Positions 16,496 to 24,087 of a stretch of DNA of 64,000 nucleotides are shown here, piece by piece. The notes beneath the pieces are model-generated. The model did not search any database. It was given only the letters and a program-made list of their open reading frames with translations, and was not told the origin of the DNA. This DNA is from Isosphaeraceae bacterium EP7 (GTDB lineage: Bacteria; Planctomycetota; Planctomycetia; Isosphaerales; Isosphaeraceae). Position 1 is the stretch's first letter. Each line of letters opens with the position of its first letter. Location of the stretch: the NCBI GenBank assembly GCA_038400315.1, contig CP151667.1:4103174-4167173 (forward strand). The letters run 5' to 3'. A program made the translations under genes and the position numbers.

Positions 16496-16756
16496 CGCCT
16501 CGGTCTCACGGAGCCTAGCCGAAGTCCCTCGAATCGGTCAATCCATCCGATCTGAATCTCGGGCCCGATTCATGGGGTTCTCGAAGATCGTCGCGGTCGG
16601 ACATCATGCCCGGCGTCGCCCGGACCCGCCGCGGCATGCGGGTCGTCCGAGGAATTTCCCGAACAGGCCGAAGATGTCCGGAGATTTCGTATTCGGAGGG
16701 GTTCCTCACGGCACTAATCCTGGAGTCATCGCCACGAACCTGAGAGGGTTGAGCAG

Positions 16757-19700
16757 ATGGACGACAGATTCGCCGGGACCACCCTTCACGACCTGGGCAC
16801 ACTCTTCCGGTTCGGCACCGCCGCCGGCCTGACGGACGGGCAGCTCCTGGACCGCTTCACGGCTGGGGGAGACGATGCCGAGGCCGCCTTCGAAGGCATC
16901 GTCCACAGACACGGCCCGATGGTCCTGGGCGTCTGCCGCCGGACCCTGGGGCGGGTGCACTCGGCCGAGGATGCGTTCCAGGCGACGTTCCTGGTCCTGG
17001 CGATCCGTGCCCGTTCGATCAGGCGGCGAGAATCCCTGGCCCCCTGGCTCCACGGAGTCGCGTCACGCCTGTCACGCAGGACCAGGGCGATGGCTGGGCG
17101 AAGGACGGACGTTTCCTGCCCATTACCGGAGCCAATCTCGGCCGAGACGACCGGCGACCTGGGCGACCTCCGGCCGGTGCTCGACGAGGAGTTGAGCCGG
17201 CTCCCCGAGAAGTACCGCCGCCCGATCGTCCTCTGCTACCTGGAGGGGATGACCCAGGAGCAGGCGGCCGGCGCCCTGGGCTGGACCAAGGGCACCGTCT
17301 CCGGAAGGCTGGCCCGCGCCAAGGACTTGCTCCGAGGGCGACTCGCCCGCCGTGGGCTGGCCCCTGCGGTTGGCTGGATGGCGTCCGGCAGCAGCCCCGG
17401 TATCGAGGCCGCCGCGATCACCATGCCCGCGACCCTGGTCAACGCGACGACTCGGGCCGCCATCGCGGTCGGACTCGGGCTGGCGGAGTCGACAGCCACC
17501 TCGGGATCGGCCCTGACGCTGGCCCGCGGGGCGATGCGATCGATGCTCGTCGGCCGGCTCAAAGTGGCGGCCGTCGTGCTGATGACGGGAACCCTGGGGG
17601 GAGCCCTGGCGATCGGTTACGCCGGGGCAGAGGGGCGAATTCGGCCCGAGACCGAGGCCCCGCCTGCTGTGAAGCCCGTCGAGGTCGCCCTCAAGTCGGC
17701 CGACCCTTCGCTTCCGCCGGGCGCACGTGTGCGGATGGGCTCCACGTCGCTGAGGCACGAGGGCCACGTGGTACGCTCGGCCTTCTCCCCCGACGGCAAG
17801 ACCCTGGCCTCGGCCGCCTGGGACGGGGCGATCCGGTTCTGGGACCTCAAGACCGGCGAGCCCGCCCCCGGCCTCGATCCGGTCTTTGGGCGGGAGGCGA
17901 CCTATTCGCTCGCCTACTCGCCCGACGGCAAGCTCCTGGCGCTGGGCCGGACCGACGGCACGGTCCAGCTCCGGGATCTCGTCGCGCGGCGTGAGCGGTC
18001 CAGATCCAAGCTGCACAAGGGGCGAGTCACGGGCATGGCCTTCGCCCCCGACGGACTGACCTTCGCCTCTTCGAGCGACGAGGAGACGCTCGTGCGGGTC
18101 TGGGACTCCGCGACCGGGCAGATTCGTGGCACCCTGGATTTCGTCGAGGCGAGCGTCTCTCCCGGTTCCCTTGCGTTCTCGCCCGACGGCAAAAGGCTGG
18201 CTCTAGGGATAAACTCGAAGCAAGGGCTTCCTAGCACGATCCGGATCTGGGATCTCGACCTCGGCGGCAAACCGGTCGTCATCCGCAACGCGCACGGATC
18301 CAACCTGGTCGACCTCGCCTTCTCCAAGGATAGCAAGTCGTTGATCTCCAGCGGGTGCGAGCGTGCGCCCAATGACAAGGACGAACTCGGCCGCAATCAA
18401 AGGGAAATGAACCTCGTGGCGCACCTCGCCCGCTGGGATGTACGCGACGGCCGGAGGCTCTGGGAGATGGAGCCGCCGGGCGCCGGCCTCCTTGGCGGGT
18501 TCGCACTCGCGCAGGACGGCACGACCCTGGTCTCGGCCCATCAGGATCGGCTCCTGGTCTGGGATCTCGCCACGGGTCTCGTCTCCCGGACGATCCCGAT
18601 CGACCCGGCCGATTTCGGCAGCCAGGCCGACACGGTCGCCATCTCGCCCGACGGCCGGGCGATTGCAATGCTCCGCGGCGACAACCGGATCCATCTCCTC
18701 GATTTCGCCACGGGCAAGCCGCTGCTGGTCCGGCCCGAGTCCCACGACGGGCCCATCTATTCCGCCGCGTTCACCCCCGACAGCCGCACCGTCGCGACCT
18801 CGGGCGACGACGGCAAGGTCCGGATCTGGGACGCAGCCAGCGGTGCGTTTCGCCGCGTGATCGTCCCTGCCACTGTCGGCCGTGGCAACGACGTGTGCGC
18901 CTCGCCGGACGGGCGATTCCTGGCGGTTGCCAGCGAGTTTCACCGCGCCCCGGGGTTCGGCGGCTTCGCACGCATTTTCGACCTGTCCGACGGCCGGTTG
19001 ATTCACAGCTTGGAATTCGACAATCGCGCCACCCTCGTCGCCTATTCCGCCGACGGCCGGCGGATGGCCGTCTCGACCTGGAACGCCGAGGCAGAAACCG
19101 GCGTCTTTGGCGACGAACGTGACGGGTTACCCGACAACTCAATCCACCTCATCGAAATCGGCGAGGTGGCGAAGGTGAGCCCGATCAAGCTGCAAGGCCA
19201 CAAGGGCAAGATCCTCACCCTGGCCTTCGCCGCCGACGGCCGATCGCTCGTCACGGTGAGTCAGGACCGGACGTTCCGGTTCTGGGACGCCGAAACCGGC
19301 AAGGAGACGCGGCAGATCGCCTTCCAGCAGGAGCCGGAACCGAACAATGGGCCCGATCAACCCCCCCGCCAGATCACGTCCGCGTCGCTCGCACCCGACC
19401 TGAAATGGGCCGTGACCGGCATATTCGCGGACGATCGGGTCTTCGTCTGGGACCTGACGTCCGGTGAACTCCTCCGCACGGTCCGGGCCGAGAAACATCG
19501 CTCCTGGGCCGTCGCCATCTCCCCCGACGGCAAGCGTTTCAGCACCGTCTCGGACACCGCGGCCGGCCCGAACGCCGGCGACGTCCGCATCCAGATCTGG
19601 GACATGGCCAGCGGCCGCGAGTTGCTGAGCCTGGCAACCGGCGGCAGGCACGTCATCTCGCAGGCCTTCTCGCCCGACGGCCGGTCGCTCGTCACCGGCA

Positions 19701-19759
19701 TGGCGGACACGACGGCGATCGTCTGGAATCTCGACGAGGCTAAGGGCCCTCAGCCATGA
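16757..19759 (+). CDS. ECF sigma factor fused to a membrane helix and WD40 repeats
   Basis: The 1000-residue protein joins three parts. Residues 30-200 are a complete ECF sigma factor: region 2 (VHRHGPMVLGVCRRTLGR, then DAFQATFLVLA) and region 4 (LPEKYRRPIVLCYLEGMTQEQAAGAL, then WTKGTVSGRLARAKDLL). Residues 268-292 form one hydrophobic helix. Residues about 325-1000 hold a run of WD40 units (AFSPDGKTLASAAWDGAIRFWDL and later copies, at least ten). This matches the planctomycete ECF group with C-terminal WD40 extensions (the ECF01-Gob type), thought to tether sigma to the membrane and sense through the propeller. No separate anti-sigma gene is next to it. AGAGGG lies about 10 bases before the ATG. 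The repeats stay in frame throughout. Confidence 0.9.
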   Translation: MDDRFAGTTLHDLGTLFRFGTAAGLTDGQLLDRFTAGGDDAEAAFEGIVHRHGPMVLGVCRRTLGRVHSAEDAFQATFLVLAIRARSIRRRESLAPWLHGVASRLSRRTRAMAGRRTDVSCPLPEPISAETTGDLGDLRPVLDEELSRLPEKYRRPIVLCYLEGMTQEQAAGALGWTKGTVSGRLARAKDLLRGRLARRGLAPAVGWMASGSSPGIEAAAITMPATLVNATTRAAIAVGLGLAESTATSGSALTLARGAMRSMLVGRLKVAAVVLMTGTLGGALAIGYAGAEGRIRPETEAPPAVKPVEVALKSADPSLPPGARVRMGSTSLRHEGHVVRSAFSPDGKTLASAAWDGAIRFWDLKTGEPAPGLDPVFGREATYSLAYSPDGKLLALGRTDGTVQLRDLVARRERSRSKLHKGRVTGMAFAPDGLTFASSSDEETLVRVWDSATGQIRGTLDFVEASVSPGSLAFSPDGKRLALGINSKQGLPSTIRIWDLDLGGKPVVIRNAHGSNLVDLAFSKDSKSLISSGCERAPNDKDELGRNQREMNLVAHLARWDVRDGRRLWEMEPPGAGLLGGFALAQDGTTLVSAHQDRLLVWDLATGLVSRTIPIDPADFGSQADTVAISPDGRAIAMLRGDNRIHLLDFATGKPLLVRPESHDGPIYSAAFTPDSRTVATSGDDGKVRIWDAASGAFRRVIVPATVGRGNDVCASPDGRFLAVASEFHRAPGFGGFARIFDLSDGRLIHSLEFDNRATLVAYSADGRRMAVSTWNAEAETGVFGDERDGLPDNSIHLIEIGEVAKVSPIKLQGHKGKILTLAFAADGRSLVTVSQDRTFRFWDAETGKETRQIAFQQEPEPNNGPDQPPRQITSASLAPDLKWAVTGIFADDRVFVWDLTSGELLRTVRAEKHRSWAVAISPDGKRFSTVSDTAAGPNAGDVRIQIWDMASGRELLSLATGGRHVISQAFSPDGRSLVTGMADTTAIVWNLDEAKGPQP

Positions 19760-19849
19760 GAAATCCATCCGGTGTCGAATTCGTCGCCGGATGCCCCACG
19801 TCAGCCGTTCCCCACGTCCGAGTCTGGCCGGGCGAAACGAACTCAACTT

Positions 19850-20212
19850 GACCGATGCCGTTTTCGAGGGGCCGTCTTGGCGATCGCATGGGGGGCAGAC
19901 GCTCCCCAGCGACAGCCCGTACTCGCTCGCCCAGACGCTCCCTGATGCAACGCCCCCAGGCCACTCCCGCGGTCGTGGCTGCGAGGCCGCGCCTTGCCGT
20001 CCACCGCCCGCGTCGGCCGTTCGACTCCGGTCGTCGCCGCGGCCTCGTCGCTCAACGCCCGCAGCCAGGCGGCGAAGCACGCCCGTGACGCCTCGGGCCA
20101 CAATGCCATCAACACGAGGCGGAAGGCGTCCTTTCCCGGGATGCCGGAGACTGATCGAGGACCGAGGGACCTCCAACTCCCGGAATTGAGACCCGACCTC
20201 GTCCAGCCCCAT
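19850..20212 (-). pseudogene. Decayed ISAs1-family transposase (N-terminal part)
   Basis: Minus-strand frames together reproduce the start of an ISAs1 transposase. From the ATG at 20212 comes GLDEVGSQFRELEVPRSSIS. After a deletion and frameshift comes GIPGKDAFRLVLMALWPEAS and VERPTRAVDGKARPRSHDRG, the VDGK-RSHDR hallmark. After another shift comes WASEYGLSLG. At least two frameshifts and an internal deletion break it, and the C-terminal two thirds are missing. No terminal inverted repeats were recognised. It sits in the roughly 890-base gap between the ECF-WD40 gene and the subtilase gene; the rest of that gap (19760-19849 and 20213-20653) shows no gene. Confidence 0.7.
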
Positions 20213-20653
20213 CCGCCGCGAACCCGCCATCGATCATCCCCCATGCACCGTCGGGTGAAACCGCATGGAGGGTTTCCTATGCGAACCCAAGCCCCGGCGC
20301 AAGCCGTCAGGGTCCGCCAAGCCTACCCATAGGTGCGCGGTCCCTGAGTCCAACCCCCATGCGACGGGCCGGGACGGCATCCGAAATCGGCAGCAACCGA
20401 GGCAAGCGGCCCGGCTCCTCGTTCAACACGCAGCGAGACAGGTGTTCTACGCCGGTAAGCAGAGGTACTTGAGCGAGGATCCGCCTGTTGAGGTGGATGT
20501 CGAGGGGATTCTCATACGGGAGATTTCCGAATTTCGCTTAATCTTGGTGAACGTATTGCATCTCGAACCAAGGTATGTAAAAAAGAATCGGGTGTCCTGA
20601 TATGGCCACTCTGTTTGTTGCCTTACTCTCCCCCCCAATCAGAGAGGTTTCGT

Positions 20654-22513
20654 ATGAGTCGCATGCTGATTCGATCTCTTGTCCTCTCGAGCTTTGTGTG
20701 CGGCAGTGGGGCGATGTACCATGCCGACGCGGCCGACGAGCAGAAGGTAAAAGGCTCGGCCGTCGCGTTCAGCCAGAACAACGAAGTCTTGATCCTGTAC
20801 AAGGAAGGGGAGGCCGAAGCGGCCAAGACGAGCGCCACGGAAGCCGGCTTCGTCGTCGTTGAAGATTACAAGCCCGGCCGCTTCCTTCGATGCACGCCGC
20901 CCAGGCCAGCCCCGGCACCCGGCGGACGGTCCTTCGCCGCCCGCTTGAACAGCATCGCCACCTCCGAGGCGGTCCGGGTCGTCGAGCCCAACTTCGTCGT
21001 GAGCATCCCCCGCCCGCCCGTTGAGCCGGCAGGCGGGGTGGCGGTCGCGTCCGCCAAACGTCGTCAGGGAAGGGCCCGGACCACGTCCACGGCCCCCGAC
21101 GACCCGAAGTTGAGCGAACTCTGGGGCATGACGAACATCAACGCCCCGACCGCGTGGGGCAAGGTCAACGAGTCACCGGCGGTGGTCGTCGCAGTGATCG
21201 ACACGGGCGTCGATTACACGCATGAAGACCTCGCGAAAAACATGTGGAAGAACCCCGGTGAAATCCCCGGGAACGATCTTGATGACGACGGCAATGGCAT
21301 CAAGGACGACGTCCACGGCGCCAAGTTTGCCAACAACGTCGCGTCCGGCGACCCCAAGGACGACAATAGGCACGGCACCCACTGCGCGGGGACGATTGGG
21401 GCCGAAGGCAACAACCACCTGGGGGTTATCGGGGTCACCTGGAAGGTCCAGATCATGGCCCTGAAGTTCCTGGACGCCGACGGCTCCGGCACGACCAATG
21501 ACGCGATCCGTTGCATCGACTACGCGATCGCGCAGAAGAACAAGGGCGTGAACGTGCGGGTCCTGAGCAATAGCTGGGGCGGCGGCGGCGAGTCGCAGGC
21601 CCTGGCCGAGGCGATCACCCGCTCCGAACAGGCGGGCATGTTGTTCGTTGCGGCAGCTGGGAATGAAGGCAAGAACAACGACATTACGCCGAACTTCCCA
21701 TCGAACTATCCAAATCCGAACGTCTTCGCGGTGGCGGCGATCGATATTTCGGAGCAGTTGCCGAACTTCAGCTGCTTCGGGGCAACGATGGTTGACATCG
21801 GTGCGCCCGGCGTGGGCATCCTCAGCTCGATCCCAGGCAACGGGTACGAGAAGCTCACCGGCACCTCGATGGCCACGCCGCACGTCGCCGGGGCCGCGGC
21901 CCTGGCGCTGGCCCACGCCGACCACCAGAGCAAGTCGGGGCTCGAGATCAAGGCGCTCTTGATGCAGAAGGCCCGGCCGATCGGATCACTCTCGGGCAAG
22001 TGCGTCACGGGCGCCACGCTCGACATCGCGTTCCTCGGCTCGACCAACGGCGGCACGCCACCCGTCCCCATCCCCTTCCCCGAGGCGATCGCCTTCCTCG
22101 GTGAACTCTCCGGGCAGGGGGGGGCGTTCGCGCTGAACGGGTCGACCGGCGAGGCCAGGTACACCCTCGGCGGCACCCTCTTCAGCAGCAACCTCGAAGC
22201 CAAGGCCATCGAGACGACCCCCGACGGCTTCGAGGGATGGGTCTATCGGGAAGACTTCCCGACCCAGCCCTTCGACTTCCTGTTCACCCGCGGGACGATC
22301 GGCAACGCCCCCTACCACCGGGTCTACCTCCGCCCAGCCGAGGAAACGGGGGCCCAGTTCTCGTTTTATCTCGACGTCTCGCAGTCCTCGGTCTTCTCGA
22401 CCTCGGCCTCCGCGAGCGGCACCCGCCGGTACGATGTCATCAAGGAAAGGGTGGAGTCCCTGAAGCGTCAGGCCCAGCCGCAGAATAACGCTTCCAGCAG
22501 CCGGGGTCGTTGA
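20654..22513 (+). CDS. Secreted subtilisin-like serine protease (S8)
   Basis: The 619-residue protein has a signal peptide (residues 1-27, ending near ADA-ADE) and an inhibitor-I9-like propeptide at about 38-121 (EVLILYKEGEAEAAK to VVEPNFVVSIP). The peptidase domain at about 150-460 has a complete triad: Asp183 in VIDTGVD, His240 in RHGTHCAGT and Ser405 in GTSMATPH, with the oxyanion Asn337 in AAAGNEG. The C-terminal 140 residues are a beta-rich extension with a Ser/Gln-rich end. AGAGAGG lies before the ATG at 20654; an upstream in-frame ATG would spoil the signal peptide. The next gene encodes a free-standing protein like its own propeptide. A hairpin terminator follows the stop. Confidence 0.93.
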   Translation: MSRMLIRSLVLSSFVCGSGAMYHADAADEQKVKGSAVAFSQNNEVLILYKEGEAEAAKTSATEAGFVVVEDYKPGRFLRCTPPRPAPAPGGRSFAARLNSIATSEAVRVVEPNFVVSIPRPPVEPAGGVAVASAKRRQGRARTTSTAPDDPKLSELWGMTNINAPTAWGKVNESPAVVVAVIDTGVDYTHEDLAKNMWKNPGEIPGNDLDDDGNGIKDDVHGAKFANNVASGDPKDDNRHGTHCAGTIGAEGNNHLGVIGVTWKVQIMALKFLDADGSGTTNDAIRCIDYAIAQKNKGVNVRVLSNSWGGGGESQALAEAITRSEQAGMLFVAAAGNEGKNNDITPNFPSNYPNPNVFAVAAIDISEQLPNFSCFGATMVDIGAPGVGILSSIPGNGYEKLTGTSMATPHVAGAAALALAHADHQSKSGLEIKALLMQKARPIGSLSGKCVTGATLDIAFLGSTNGGTPPVPIPFPEAIAFLGELSGQGGAFALNGSTGEARYTLGGTLFSSNLEAKAIETTPDGFEGWVYREDFPTQPFDFLFTRGTIGNAPYHRVYLRPAEETGAQFSFYLDVSQSSVFSTSASASGTRRYDVIKERVESLKRQAQPQNNASSSRGR

Positions 22514-22534
22514 CCGACGACCCGGCTGCAACCC

Positions 22535-22567
22535 GACGCGAGGCCGTGGTATCCTCGGCCTCGCGTC
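22535..22567 (+). terminator. Intrinsic-type terminator after the subtilase gene
   Basis: A perfect 12-bp stem (GACGCGAGGCCG, 22535-22546, with its complement at 22556-22567), a 9-base loop and then GCTTCTTC. It lies 21 bases after the stop. Confidence 0.7.
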
Positions 22568-22710
22568 GCTTCTTCACCGAGACCCCAATCCGCCGTCCCG
22601 AGGCACGATCAAGGGCCCGCCGATGAGACAGGCCCGACATCGACTCCAAATTCGGGTAAACGTCGTCGGGCGGCCAAGGCCGACTCGACGAGATCTCTCA
22701 GGAGGCTGCA

Positions 22711-23280
22711 ATGAGACGGTCCCTGGTCGTCTGTCTGGCGATCCTTCCTCTTGTCGGGATGCTCCGGCACACTTCCGTCCAGGCGTCTCCGGCCGACCGG
22801 GAATTCATCGAAGTCAAGATCCAAGGAAAGTTGCTCGTCGGCGAGGGAGGGTCGGAAGGCCGCGCCGGTTCGCCCGTGATCACCGCGAATGGGATTTCCT
22901 TCACGCTCGAGTTCAAGAAGGATCCGCCGACGCCGGCCAGGCTGACAACCCTCCACAACCATCGGGTCGTGGTTCGCGGGACCCTGAAGAAGGGCGAGAA
23001 GGATCAACTCATCTGCGTGGTCGAGGGCGACGTGAACGAAGACAAGCCGGCGGGCCCTGTCACCCAATATCTCGTCGGATACCGGGACGGCCAGCAGTCG
23101 ACTCTCGCGGACCTCGGCCAGTCGCTAGGGATGAAGGTGGTGGACCGGAACGTGCCTGGCAAGTTTCTGATCCTCGAAACCACCGACAAGACCGAAGCCG
23201 AGTTCTTCGAGAAATTGAAGAAGGACAAGTCCGTTCGCTTTGTCGAGAAGAACCTGGAATATAAGATTCCCGAAAAATAG
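22711..23280 (+). CDS. Secreted protein with a subtilase-propeptide (inhibitor I9)-like domain
   Basis: The 189-residue product has a signal peptide (residues 1-25, ending near VQA-SPA) and a beta-rich N-terminal domain at about 30-112. The C-terminal domain (about 117-187) reads YLVGYRDGQQSTLADLG, VVDRNVPGKFLILETTD and SVRFVEKNLEYKIP. It lines up with the propeptide of the protease one gene upstream (EVLILYKEG, VVEDYKPGRFL, AVRVVEPNFVVSIP). Propeptide-like proteins without a protease domain are known as subtilisin inhibitors or folding chaperones, so control of the neighbouring protease is likely but inferred. CAGGAGG lies a few bases before the ATG. The terminator between the two genes suggests separate transcription. 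Confidence 0.75.
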   Translation: MRRSLVVCLAILPLVGMLRHTSVQASPADREFIEVKIQGKLLVGEGGSEGRAGSPVITANGISFTLEFKKDPPTPARLTTLHNHRVVVRGTLKKGEKDQLICVVEGDVNEDKPAGPVTQYLVGYRDGQQSTLADLGQSLGMKVVDRNVPGKFLILETTDKTEAEFFEKLKKDKSVRFVEKNLEYKIPEK

Positions 23281-23369
23281 ATCATGTCCCAGCGTACGAA
23301 TCGCGAGTTCAGAGCGGGTGTCCCAGACTTTGAGCATGGACCACGACGTCACGATCCCAGTGACCTGAC

Positions 23370-23932
23370 CAACCAAGGCAGCAGCTCCGATCGATTGATG
23401 GCCGAAATGCGGGGCAACCCCCGCGTGACCGAGGGTCGGCGTCGGCAACCCTCGGGGGCCATCCTCGACAGCCAGTCGACCAGGACCGCCGAAAGGGCGG
23501 GCCTCACGGTTCCGATGCATCGAAGAAGGAAAATGGCCGAAACGGCGCATCTTGGTCGACGCGCACAGCCTGAACCTGGCGGTCGTCGTCACCTCGTCCG
23601 ACGTCCAGGCGCAGGTATTGGGCCGCTTCCGGTGTTCGAGTCGACCAGCGTCGTTTCTGCCGACTGACGTGGGTCTGGGCCGAGCGGCGGGCATACCCGA
23701 TCCGGCCGGTGGTCCTCGAGCGAGAGGGGCCGGGATTCTAGGCGTCAAGCGACGGTAGGTCGTGGAGCGGACATTTTTCCGGCTGGGCCGATGCCGTCGT
23801 TCTTCCGACGATGACGAGGGGACGAACGCCAGCCGCGAGGCATTCGTGAGGCTGGCGTTGATCCACCTGATGACACCAGGGCTCGTCAAGAAGTTCCAAC
23901 AATCGCCCTTCCCATCACGCTTTGAGGCCTGA
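23370..23932 (+). pseudogene. Decayed IS5-family transposase
   Basis: Translated pieces match an IS5-type transposase in order. GAILDSQSTRTAERAG (frame 1, near 23456) is the DDE region with DSQS. KRRILVDAHSLNLAVVVTSS (frame 2, near 23540) follows after a frameshift. VKRR, a stop at 23756-23758 and then VVERTFFRLGRCRRSS (frame 2) is the C-terminal E region; the stop falls where Trp is usual in family members. The reading ends at a TGA at 23930-23932. The beginning of the gene is eroded and no terminal repeats were recognised; the left limit is approximate. It fills most of the gap before uvrA. Confidence 0.75.
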
Positions 23933-24087
23933 GTCGCGACAAACCCCGCTTGACCGCGACTTTGAGGCCCCAGAGCTGGAAGCCCGGTTTCGCCCGTATC
24001 TGCTGCGTGCCGCCGTCAAGGCCTGGCGGAGTTGGGCCCGGGTCCCACAATGGGTCCGGGGAACTGCTGGGCTTGGGGTGGGCGGCG

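Noticed and set aside
20265-20600. A 111-codon open frame before the subtilase gene
   Set aside because: It has no ribosome site, low-complexity composition and no recognisable motif; it sits in the promoter region next to the IS remnant.
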